From contig NZ_JATV01000003.1 in the NCBI RefSeq assembly GCF_000611675.1, forward strand, positions 124,001 through 188,000: DNA of 64,000 bases, in the 5' to 3' direction. Shown here one piece after another: positions 27,662 through 35,543 of the stretch (positions within the stretch are counted from its first letter, which is position 1; every line of letters begins with the position of its first letter). Both the position numbers and the translations under genes were made by a program. The notes under the pieces are model-generated. The model ran no database searches. It was not told the DNA's origin and worked only from the letters and a program-made list of their open reading frames with translations. Source of the stretch: Flavobacterium succinicans LMG 10402. GTDB lineage: Bacteria; Bacteroidota; Bacteroidia; Flavobacteriales; Flavobacteriaceae.

Positions 27662-27911
27662 AGATAGAAGTCAGCAGAGAGAAATAAGAAGTAGCAAGAC
27701 ACAATTCCTGTTTTTTGGAATTTGTTTTTTTCTTTTTGAATTTTCCTCGTATGCTCAATGTGCCATGTGTAGAGCGGCTTTGACTAGCGAAGGTAATGCA
27801 ACTAAAGCGGCGGCAGTTAATGACGGAATAGTGTATTTGATGATAATTCCATATATTCTAGTGGCCGGCATCGGTTATTATGTCTATCGCATGAAGAAGA
27901 AAAAATCATAA
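27651..27911 (+). CDS. Small CxxC membrane protein of the oxidase assembly cluster
   Basis: I do not recognise a named family for this 86-residue protein. It has a hydrophobic N-terminal segment (about 19-35, could be a signal peptide ending near SSYAQ), then Cys37-x-x-Cys40 (CAMCRAAL), and a second transmembrane helix (about 59-79) followed by a Lys-rich tail. The Cys pair would face the periplasm right after the signal sequence, which is fitting for a copper, heme or thiol-redox function. It overlaps the DUF420 gene by 11 nt, is last in the operon, and is followed by a terminator. Function is inferred only from context. Confidence 0.75.
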   Translation: MRIKDRSQQREIRSSKTQFLFFGICFFLFEFSSYAQCAMCRAALTSEGNATKAAAVNDGIVYLMIIPYILVAGIGYYVYRMKKKKS

Positions 27912-27914
27912 ATG

Positions 27915-27953
27915 AAAAGAGGCTGTTTCGGGTTAGAAACAGCCTCTTTTTTA
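27915..27953 (+). terminator. Rho-independent terminator closing the oxidase assembly cluster
   Basis: AAAAGAGGCTGTTTC and GAAACAGCCTCTTTT form a 15-bp perfect stem with a 6-nt loop and a T-run just after the small CxxC gene. Confidence 0.9.
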
Positions 27954-28002
27954 TTTCGCTTAATTCGATAATAAATACATTTTTTTATCTATCACTCACT
28001 AT

Positions 28003-28134
28003 TTGGGCGTTTCCACAAAGGCCGGGCTTTACGTTACACTCTTTTTGAGGCAGAAACAGCCTTAAAAAGGATTTCCACTGCAAATGAAGTTCACTGAATT
28101 CCTATGAAAATAGTATGAGTGAAGTAATCTCTAG
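28003..28134 (+). repeat. Dispersed intergenic repeat, copy A
   Basis: This stretch is repeated in reverse orientation at 57844-57980. By hand alignment the two copies differ at about 13 positions and one indel over some 130 nt. A central hairpin (TTTTTGAGGC / GCCTTAAAAA, 28042-28067) is flanked by conserved outer sequence (GGGCGTTnCCACAA on one side, GAAGTAATC on the other). It lies between two convergent genes (the CxxC gene and the DUF4403 gene). No credible reading frame spans it. The copy number in the whole genome is unknown. Confidence 0.85.
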
Positions 28135-28162
28135 CCATAAAGCATACTGGATAGAAAAGCTT

Positions 28163-29572
28163 TTATTTTAATCCATCGATTGTGATCTTAACCGTACCCT
28201 TAACGTTTATGAATGCAATGATAGCTTGGTTGGTCAACTGAATTTTTTGAAACTGAATATCCTCCATTTTTCCATTGACAAATACACCTGGTAGTGGGGA
28301 ATAATTATTGAGGTAGCTCATTAAGCTTTTCTTGCCTTCTTCCAAATTCGGCTGAATTGAGTACCTGCAACTGGATTCCATTTTGCGTAAAATCAAACCT
28401 TGAGCCAGCCAATTGGCGGTTTTTATCAATTTGTCTTTTGTATCTAGAACATAATCTAGTTTGTCAAAATAAATTTCTTTCGTTTTTTCATTGTATTGCG
28501 GTACACCAGTTAGGTAGATGGTGCCGTTGATACTGCCCAACAGATCCAAGGCAATGACCATTTTCTCGTTTTTGTGCCATAGCGCCACGTTTTGTACTGT
28601 TACTTTTTTACTTCCAGACCCAAAAACCTGACCGCTAAAATTTTTAGTCATAATTCTAGAGGCTTCTAAGTATGTAGACACGGCAGCAATATTGGTGTTG
28701 ATTTGCTGCGGAATTTGTGTTACAGGCTTCAGTACAATTTTATTCTTGTCATATTTTGATGTAGGTTTTGTGCCAATAAGGGTTTCCATGTTGCATTTCA
28801 TTCCCATTTCTAGTGCAAAAGAATCGTTTTTTAGTTTCGCACTGGTCGTATAGATTTCAATGGGATTTATTCTTAGCCAAGTAGAGTAGGTGTTGTTTAT
28901 TTCAAAAGGCGTGCAAACTTTTTCAAGCGCCTCCAAAACATTGGGTTTAAAATCCATCGCTTTTGTAATCGACTCATCAATTTTCTTTTCAATTTTGGAT
29001 CGGAAAAGACTAATCGCTGGATTAATAATATAGGTAATGGGAACATTTTTTCCAAGGAGAACCATAGTAGGACTCTCTTTCCAATCCAAAGATTTTAACT
29101 CAGTTTTGGTATCCATACGCCAGTTGGTTAAGTTCACTTCGCTATGAAGGGTAACCACGCCATTCAAGTTAAATTCTTTGTAGGTGTACAATGCTACCCC
29201 TAGTTTTTTGGTTCCGATGCGGTATTTTACCCAAACTTTTAGCGGTAAAACGGTTTTGATTTTTTCAGTGGTACCTTGGTGTGCATTGCTAATCGTGATT
29301 GGTGCTTCTTTCCAAACCTTGATTTCAATATCGTCCTCTTCTATGGAAAGGTCTTCGTAAATCAAGCCGTTCAGCATTGCATTGGTTTTGTTTTCAATGT
29401 CTTTGAGTTTGATCGATACGGGAAGGTTTATAAATGATGGGCTACTGTCGTAGACTAAAGGGACCGCGTCGTCGGGTTCTGGTTTTAAAGTGGCTATTTT
29501 GGTAGATGTAGAACAACTTGCGAACAAGGCAAAAACGAATAATGATGCCCTAAAGGAAAAAAAATTTGACAT
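28163..29572 (-). CDS. DUF4403 family lipoprotein
   Basis: A 469-residue predicted lipoprotein: the N-terminus (MSNFFSFRASLFVFALFASC) carries a lipobox Cys at residue 20, so I chose the ATG at 29572 rather than an in-frame ATG at 29641 that would bury the signal peptide. The body matches the DUF4403 family, whose function is unknown. The predicted strand-rich sequence has repeated domain-like halves (ITYIINPAISLFRSKIEKKI and later segments), and I suspect a lipid-binding-like fold but cannot show it. It is transcribed alone, convergent with the oxidase assembly operon and divergent from the efflux operon. Confidence 0.82.
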   Translation of the reverse strand: MSNFFSFRASLFVFALFASCSTSTKIATLKPEPDDAVPLVYDSSPSFINLPVSIKLKDIENKTNAMLNGLIYEDLSIEEDDIEIKVWKEAPITISNAHQGTTEKIKTVLPLKVWVKYRIGTKKLGVALYTYKEFNLNGVVTLHSEVNLTNWRMDTKTELKSLDWKESPTMVLLGKNVPITYIINPAISLFRSKIEKKIDESITKAMDFKPNVLEALEKVCTPFEINNTYSTWLRINPIEIYTTSAKLKNDSFALEMGMKCNMETLIGTKPTSKYDKNKIVLKPVTQIPQQINTNIAAVSTYLEASRIMTKNFSGQVFGSGSKKVTVQNVALWHKNEKMVIALDLLGSINGTIYLTGVPQYNEKTKEIYFDKLDYVLDTKDKLIKTANWLAQGLILRKMESSCRYSIQPNLEEGKKSLMSYLNNYSPLPGVFVNGKMEDIQFQKIQLTNQAIIAFINVKGTVKITIDGLK

Positions 29573-29737
29573 GTACGTTGTGTTTGGTTTGGTAAAAATA
29601 CTAAAACAAATTTTATTCCATATCTTTTGTAACATTTTCAAACAATGGCAGTCTTATGCTTTAGAATTGATATAATTTAACTTTTTATAAAGTCAGATTA
29701 GTAGTAAAAGACGTAGTATTGTCATAAATATTGTAAG

Positions 29738-30439
29738 ATGATTGAAATTAAAGATTTACACAAATCCTATAAAATGGGATCTTCGGAATTACATGTTTTA
29801 AAAGGAATTAATTTCAATATCAAAGAAGGGGAATTGGTTGCTATCATGGGTTCATCTGGTTCGGGGAAATCAACATTACTCAATATTTTAGGAATTTTAG
29901 ACGAAGCGGATTCCGGAAGTTATATACTTGATACTGTTCCGATAAAGAAATTGAATGAAACCATTGCTTCCAAATACCGCAATCAGTTTTTAGGATTCGT
30001 ATTTCAATCGTTCAACTTAATCAATTACAAAACAGCGTTGGATAATGTAGCCATGCCTTTGTATTATCAAGGTGTCAAAAGAAAAGAACGCAACGAAATT
30101 GCCATGAAATATTTGGAAAAAGTTGGTTTAGCTACCCATTCGCATCACTTGCCCAATGAACTTTCTGGTGGGCAAAAACAAAGAGTCGCAATTGCTAGAG
30201 CGTTAGCTTCTAATCCCAAAGTGTTGTTGGCTGATGAACCTACGGGTGCTTTGGATACCAAAACTTCTTATGAGGTAATGGAATTGATTCAAGGGATCAA
30301 TGACGAAGGAAAAACCATTTTGATTGTGACCCACGAACCGGATATTGCGGCTATGTGTAAACGCAACGTGGTGTTAAAAGATGGATTGATCATAGATGAT
30401 AAATTAGTAGAACAAGTTAGAGCTTCTTCTTATGTTTAA
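29738..30439 (+). CDS. ABC transporter ATP-binding protein (MacB/LolD type)
   Basis: The 233-residue nucleotide-binding protein has Walker A at residues 38-45 (GSSGSGKS), the Q-loop (VFQSFNLI), the signature LSGGQKQR, Walker B LLADEPTGALD, and the H-loop (VTHEP). It belongs to the MacB/LolD/FtsE group that powers mechanotransmission rather than classic import. In most MacB proteins this domain is fused to the permease, but here it is a separate gene. The next gene starts inside its last 8 nt, so translation is coupled. It leads an efflux operon with two permeases, two adaptors and a TolC-like channel. Confidence 0.94.
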   Translation: MIEIKDLHKSYKMGSSELHVLKGINFNIKEGELVAIMGSSGSGKSTLLNILGILDEADSGSYILDTVPIKKLNETIASKYRNQFLGFVFQSFNLINYKTALDNVAMPLYYQGVKRKERNEIAMKYLEKVGLATHSHHLPNELSGGQKQRVAIARALASNPKVLLADEPTGALDTKTSYEVMELIQGINDEGKTILIVTHEPDIAAMCKRNVVLKDGLIIDDKLVEQVRASSYV

Positions 30440-31676
30440 TACTGAACGCTGGCAGGAAATTTTCGAGGCGATTGCCAAGAACAAGTTGAGAACCTTCTTA
30501 ACGGGTATTTCTGTGGCTTCTGGTATTTTTATTTTAGTGATTTTGCTTGGAGCGGGCAAAGGTCTGCAAAACGGAATAGCCAAACAATTTGAACGCGATG
30601 CCGAGGGAATTATTGAAGTTTGGACGGGCACCACTACCAAAGAATACAAAGGGTTGAATCCCGGAAGAGAAATACAGTTTAGAAATAGTGATTATGACTT
30701 GGCGGTTACCAAATTTGATGATAAATTAGATCGAAGATCGGCAGTTTATTCTTACTGGAATGGTGTTATCGTTTATGGAAAAGAAACAGGAAATTATCAG
30801 TTCCGGGGAATCTATCCAGATTATTTAGCTTTAGAAAATGCAACCATCGTTAGTGGACGTTTTATCAACGAAAATGATTTGTTGCGCAACGAAAAAGTCG
30901 CAGCTATTGGTCAAAAAGTGAAGCTGGATTTATTTAAAGATAAAAATTCTATTGGAGAACAAATCGTAATCAACAATGTGAATTTTACAGTAGTTGGCGT
31001 TTTTACGGATCCTTCGGGAGAACGCGAAGAGTCGAGAATTTATCTACCGATCACCACTACTCAAAAAGCCTTTAGCGTAGGCGACAAAATTAGCAACATG
31101 CAATTTACGCTGAATAAAAAAGCTACTTATGAAGAAGCTTTGGCACAATCCACCAAGTTCACTACCGAATTAGGACAAATGTTGAGAAGTAAAAATACCG
31201 TCGCTCCTGATGATGAAAGTGCGATTGGAATTAATAATTCTATTGAAAATGCCAAACAATTTTATGATCTAAATCTCTACATCCGTTTGTTTTTTTGGTG
31301 GGTCGGAATTTGTACCATTATTGCGGGAGTAGTCGGGGTGAGTAATATCATGTTGATTATTGTAAAGGAGCGTACCAAAGAAATCGGAATCCGAAAAGCA
31401 TTGGGTGCATCACCAGTTTCTATCGTTGGAATGATTTTGCACGAGTCTATTTTTATTACAACTATTGCCGGTTTTGTTGGGCTTCTTTCTAGTTTGTTGT
31501 TGTTAGAATTAGTAGGGCCGTATGTGAAAAGCGATTATTTTTTGAATCCTGAAGTAGATTTTGGAGTAGCCATAACGACCTTAATTTTATTGGTTTTTGC
31601 GGGGGCTTTGGCTGGTTTTTTTCCAGCGTATCATGCCGCCAAAATTAAACCTATTGTAGCACTTAGAGACGAATAA
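30432..31676 (+). CDS. MacB-like ABC permease (FtsX family), first copy
   Basis: A 414-residue FtsX/MacB-type permease: one N-terminal helix (about 20-42), a large periplasmic MacB-PCD domain (about 45-265), then three C-terminal helices. The conserved cytoplasmic motif KERTKEIGIRKALGASP between helices is present. It overlaps the ATPase gene by 8 nt, and a second permease of the same type follows after 2 nt, suggesting a heterodimer driven by the shared ATPase. The substrate is unknown; MacB relatives export peptides, toxins, siderophores or macrolides. Confidence 0.92.
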   Translation: MFNTERWQEIFEAIAKNKLRTFLTGISVASGIFILVILLGAGKGLQNGIAKQFERDAEGIIEVWTGTTTKEYKGLNPGREIQFRNSDYDLAVTKFDDKLDRRSAVYSYWNGVIVYGKETGNYQFRGIYPDYLALENATIVSGRFINENDLLRNEKVAAIGQKVKLDLFKDKNSIGEQIVINNVNFTVVGVFTDPSGEREESRIYLPITTTQKAFSVGDKISNMQFTLNKKATYEEALAQSTKFTTELGQMLRSKNTVAPDDESAIGINNSIENAKQFYDLNLYIRLFFWWVGICTIIAGVVGVSNIMLIIVKERTKEIGIRKALGASPVSIVGMILHESIFITTIAGFVGLLSSLLLLELVGPYVKSDYFLNPEVDFGVAITTLILLVFAGALAGFFPAYHAAKIKPIVALRDE

Positions 31677-31678
31677 TT

Positions 31679-32944
31679 ATGTTTGATAGAGATAAATGGA
31701 ATGAAATTTTAGAGGCCTTGACGGCCAATACCTTTCGAACGATTCTTACGGCTTTTGGTGTTTTTTGGGGTATTTTTATTTTGGTTATTCTGCTAGCTGC
31801 AGGTAATGGCTTAGAAAATGGCGTTAAAAAAGGATTTGATGGAATTGCAACCAACACTATGTTTATGTGGTCTCAAACGGCTTCAAAAGCTTACAAAGGA
31901 CTACCCGCCAATCGAAAATTTAATTTCAAAAATGCTGATGTTTCGGGTTTAAAAGAAAATTTTCCAGATTTGTTGTATGTGTCACCAAGAAATCAGTTGG
32001 GTGGTTTTGAAGGGGCTAATAATGTGGTGAGAGGGACCAAAACGGGTGCATATTCCATTTATGGTGATTATCCAGAGTTAATCAAACAACAGCCAATGGA
32101 TATTTTAAAAGGGCGGTTTTTGAACCAACAAGATATCAATCTAAAACGTAAAGTAGCCGTAATTGGTCGTGGAATTATAAATGAAATGTATGCACCTGCC
32201 GAAGAAGTAATTGGTACTTATATCAAAATAAACGGTGTCAACTTCTTGGTGGTAGGAATTTATAAATCTAAATCAAATAATAGAGGTGGTGGTGAAGAAG
32301 GGCAAAAGGAAATTTTTGTTCCTTTTACCTCCTTTCAACAAGCTTTCAATTTTGGCGATACCGTAGGATGGATGGCGCTTACGGCGAATGATGGCGCATC
32401 TATTACGGAATTGAAACCCAAAATCATCGAGTTTATGAAAGGTAGGCACTCCATAAATCCAGCCGATGATCGTGCCATTGGGAATTTTGATTTATATGCG
32501 GAATTTAGTAAAGTACAAGGATTATTCGCGATTTTGCGATTTATAGCCTATTTTGTTGGAACGCTTGTATTGCTTTCTGGAGTAATTGGAATTTCAAATA
32601 TTATGTTGATTGTCGTAAAAGAACGTACCAAAGAAATAGGGATTCGTAGGGCTTTGGGTGCGACTCCAGGAGCGATTAGGACCCAAATTTTAACCGAAGC
32701 TATATTTTTAACCATTATAGCGGGAATGTTTGGTATCGCCATGGCAACGGGCGTTTTATGGATTTTGAATATGATTTTAGATTCCATGCCAAGTGAAGAT
32801 ATGATGTTTGCCAACCCCAGTGTAGACCTTACTGTAGTGTTTTTTGCTTTAATGATTTTAGTGGGTTCCGGATTGTTAGCGGGATTAATTCCTGCTCAGA
32901 TCGCTATTAAAATCAAGCCAGTGGACGCTTTAAGAACAGAATAA
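31679..32944 (+). CDS. MacB-like ABC permease (FtsX family), second copy
   Basis: This 421-residue permease has the same topology as its neighbour (N-terminal helix, periplasmic domain, three C-terminal helices) and the motif KERTKEIGIRRALGATPGA. The two share a common start pattern (F-x-x-E-x-W-x-E-I-x-E) but have diverged strongly in the periplasmic domain, so they look like an old duplication that now forms a heterodimer. It lies 2 nt after the first permease. There is no own ATPase domain. Confidence 0.92.
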   Translation: MFDRDKWNEILEALTANTFRTILTAFGVFWGIFILVILLAAGNGLENGVKKGFDGIATNTMFMWSQTASKAYKGLPANRKFNFKNADVSGLKENFPDLLYVSPRNQLGGFEGANNVVRGTKTGAYSIYGDYPELIKQQPMDILKGRFLNQQDINLKRKVAVIGRGIINEMYAPAEEVIGTYIKINGVNFLVVGIYKSKSNNRGGGEEGQKEIFVPFTSFQQAFNFGDTVGWMALTANDGASITELKPKIIEFMKGRHSINPADDRAIGNFDLYAEFSKVQGLFAILRFIAYFVGTLVLLSGVIGISNIMLIVVKERTKEIGIRRALGATPGAIRTQILTEAIFLTIIAGMFGIAMATGVLWILNMILDSMPSEDMMFANPSVDLTVVFFALMILVGSGLLAGLIPAQIAIKIKPVDALRTE

Positions 32945-32975
32945 ATATAGAAGTAAAACGATAATCAATCAAAAA

Positions 32976-34091
32976 ATGAAAAAAGGAGTAACCATAACTA
33001 TTTTAATTGTAATCGCACTGGTCTTTTTTGGTGCTTTATACTATTTGTATTCCAAAAATCAGGAGTCGCCAGTGGTGTTTCAAACGGATAAAACCGAAAC
33101 GAAAACCATTGTAAAAACGACTATTGCTACAGGGAATATTGTTCCAGACGAAGAAGTTTTAATCAAACCGAACATTTCTGGAATCATCGAAGAAGTGTAT
33201 ATCAAAGCTGGAGAAACGATCAAAGCTGGAGATCTGATTGCTAAAATCAAAGTAGTGGCGAATGTTTCTTCTTTGAATACTACTCAAAATCAAGTGCAAA
33301 CGGCCAAAATTGATTTGGACAATCAAGAAAAATTATTTCAAAGACAAAAGACCTTATTTGACAAGGGAGTAATTTCTGCTAACGATTTTGATGCAGCTCA
33401 AGTGGCTTACAAACAAGCCAAGCAGAATTATGCTGCGGCTAGAAAAAGTAACGATATCGTAAAAACTGGAACTACATCTGGAATGGGGAATTATGCTAAT
33501 ACTTTGATTCGTTCTACGGTAAACGGAATGGTACTTGATGTTCCAGTAAAAGTAGGAAATCAAGTTATTGAAAGTAACAATTTCAATGAAGGAACGACTA
33601 TTGCTAGTGTGGCCGATGTAGGAAGAATGATTTTTGTTGGAAAAATTGACGAATCCGAAGTGGGAAAAATCAAAGAAAATTTGCCAATTGAGATTACGGT
33701 TGGTGCTATCGAAAACAAAAAATTCGATGCGGTTTTGAATTACATTGCTCCAAAAGGAAAAACCGAAAATGGTGCGATTCAATTTGAAATTAAAGCGAAA
33801 ATGACCAATAGAGATAACACCTTTATTAGAGCAGGATTAAGCGCCAATGCTTCAATTATTTTAGAAAAAGCCGATAAAGTTTTGGCTATCAAAGAAGCCT
33901 TAGTCCAATTTGATAAAAAAACACAAAAACCTTATGTTGAAATTCAAACTGGACAGCAGAAGTTTGTTCGTAAAGATCTAGTTTTGGGTGTAAGCGATGG
34001 AATTTATGTTCAGATAAAAAGCGGAATTAAGGCTACAGACAAGATAAAAGTTTGGAATCAAGGCTTGCTAACTGAAGAGCCTAAGCCGTAA
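32976..34091 (+). CDS. Efflux periplasmic adaptor (MacA/HlyD family), first copy
   Basis: A 371-residue membrane-fusion adaptor: N-terminal helix (about 5-25), a barrel-sandwich (lipoyl-like) half starting with NISGIIEEVYIKAGETIKAGD, a coiled-coil hairpin (about 90-160, Gln/Lys-rich), and beta-barrel and membrane-proximal domains. Adaptors of this type link inner-membrane MacB permeases to TolC. It follows the permeases by 31 nt. A second adaptor lies at 35544 beyond the TolC-like gene. Confidence 0.9.
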   Translation: MKKGVTITILIVIALVFFGALYYLYSKNQESPVVFQTDKTETKTIVKTTIATGNIVPDEEVLIKPNISGIIEEVYIKAGETIKAGDLIAKIKVVANVSSLNTTQNQVQTAKIDLDNQEKLFQRQKTLFDKGVISANDFDAAQVAYKQAKQNYAAARKSNDIVKTGTTSGMGNYANTLIRSTVNGMVLDVPVKVGNQVIESNNFNEGTTIASVADVGRMIFVGKIDESEVGKIKENLPIEITVGAIENKKFDAVLNYIAPKGKTENGAIQFEIKAKMTNRDNTFIRAGLSANASIILEKADKVLAIKEALVQFDKKTQKPYVEIQTGQQKFVRKDLVLGVSDGIYVQIKSGIKATDKIKVWNQGLLTEEPKP

Positions 34092-34117
34092 TTAAGGCCC
34101 ATAAACTAGTTGCTAAT

Positions 34118-34151
34118 TTTGAAAAAATGTTAAATTTGTGCAGTATATTTG
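34118..34151 (+). promoter_or_regulatory. Possible internal promoter before the TolC-like gene
   Basis: TTTG at 34118-34121 and TATATTTG at 34144-34151 are 22 nt apart, ending 21 nt before the ATG at 34173. A second TAAATTTG lies at 34131-34138. If used, it would express the channel and second adaptor apart from the permeases. Confidence 0.5.
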
Positions 34152-34172
34152 TTGCACTTTCATTCCCGATTT

Positions 34173-35537
34173 ATGAAAAAAAATAATTATTTAAGTTTAG
34201 TATTCTTTTTGTTCGCTTCCATTGTTGGAACGTCACAAACCAAGAGCTGGACTTTAGAAGAGTGTGTAAAATATGCGGTAGACAACAATATCTCTATCAA
34301 AAACACGGAGCTGGATTTAAAAACGGCCGACATCAATAAAAGAGGCGCCATTGCGAGCTTTATTCCTTCATTTAATGCTAACGCTTCTCATTCTTGGAAC
34401 ATAGGTTTGAATCAGGATATTACGACTGGTTTATTGCGAAACCAAACTACACAGTTCTCCTCGTTTGGAGCCTCAGTTGGAGTGGATATTTATAAAGGTT
34501 TGCAAAATCAAAACAATCTCAGAAAATCCAATTTGGCGATTGTAGCTTCAAAATATCAGTTGCTCAAAATGCAAGAGGATATTGCCTTGAATGTAGCCAA
34601 CGCTTTTTTACAAGTTTTGTTTAATAAAGAAAATTTGAAAGTTCAAAACGAACAGTTAGCAATTATTGAAAAACAATTGCTTCGTTCCGAAGAACTAGTA
34701 AAAGCTGGATCTATTCCAAGAGGTGATGTATTGGATATTAAAGCAAATGTAGCTACTAACAAACAAAACGTAGTAACGGCAGAAAATGCTTTATTGATTT
34801 CGAAGTTAAGTTTAGCGCAATTGTTGCAATTAAAAGAATTTTATGACTTTGATGTTATTGACAATACTTCTCTCAAAGATGAAAACAACATCTTAGGGCA
34901 ACAAGTAACTGCGATTTATGACAAAGCGAAAGAAACTAGAACGGAGTTGAAAATTGCAAAAACGAATCTAGAAGTTGCTGAGAAAGATGTAGCTATTGCA
35001 AGAGGTGCTTATCAACCTACGTTACAAGGATTTTATAGCTACAATTCAAGAATTGCTTATGCGGATCAAACATTTAAACTGAACGATCAAACCGTAACGG
35101 TATCGGCTCCGCCTTTTTGGGATCAATTTCGTGATAATAAAGGACAGGCTTTTGGTTTACAATTATCTGTTCCAATTTTTAACGGATGGTCAGTAAAAAA
35201 CAATGTAGATCGTAACAAAGTCAATTTGGAGAAATCTAAAATAGCTTTGGAACAACAAGAATTAGACTTGCAAAGAAATGTGTATACTGCTTTCACGGAC
35301 GCCAAAGGTGCTTTAAAAACCCATGAATCAGCTATTGTTGCTTTAGAATCCAGACAAGAAGCTTTCAATTATGCTAAAGAACGTTATGCGGTGGGCATGA
35401 TGAATTCCTTCGATTTCAATCAAGCACAAACCTTGTTGACCAACGCGCAATCTGAAGTAATTCGAACCAAATACGACTATATTTTTAAAATTAAAATACT
35501 CGAATTCTATTTTGGAATTCCAATCTTAAAAAACTAA
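34173..35537 (+). CDS. TolC family outer-membrane efflux protein
   Basis: A 454-residue TolC-type outer-membrane channel. It starts with a signal peptide (MKKNNYLSLVFFLFASIVGTSQ) and has two outer-membrane efflux repeats, each with long helices rich in Ala, Gln and Lys (for example IALNVANAFLQVLFNKENL and LQRNVYTAFTDAKGALKTHE). I chose ATG 34173; the longer frame begins at a TTG that overlaps a promoter-like box. It lies in the efflux operon between two adaptor genes and is the natural exit duct for the MacB-like permeases. Confidence 0.93.
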   Translation: MKKNNYLSLVFFLFASIVGTSQTKSWTLEECVKYAVDNNISIKNTELDLKTADINKRGAIASFIPSFNANASHSWNIGLNQDITTGLLRNQTTQFSSFGASVGVDIYKGLQNQNNLRKSNLAIVASKYQLLKMQEDIALNVANAFLQVLFNKENLKVQNEQLAIIEKQLLRSEELVKAGSIPRGDVLDIKANVATNKQNVVTAENALLISKLSLAQLLQLKEFYDFDVIDNTSLKDENNILGQQVTAIYDKAKETRTELKIAKTNLEVAEKDVAIARGAYQPTLQGFYSYNSRIAYADQTFKLNDQTVTVSAPPFWDQFRDNKGQAFGLQLSVPIFNGWSVKNNVDRNKVNLEKSKIALEQQELDLQRNVYTAFTDAKGALKTHESAIVALESRQEAFNYAKERYAVGMMNSFDFNQAQTLLTNAQSEVIRTKYDYIFKIKILEFYFGIPILKN

Positions 35538-35543
35538 TTCATT

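Noticed and set aside
33354-33782. Open 142-codon minus-strand frame inside the first efflux adaptor
   Set aside because: It is antisense to a clear adaptor gene, shows Phe/Ser/Asn-rich composition typical of antisense reading, and has no start context.
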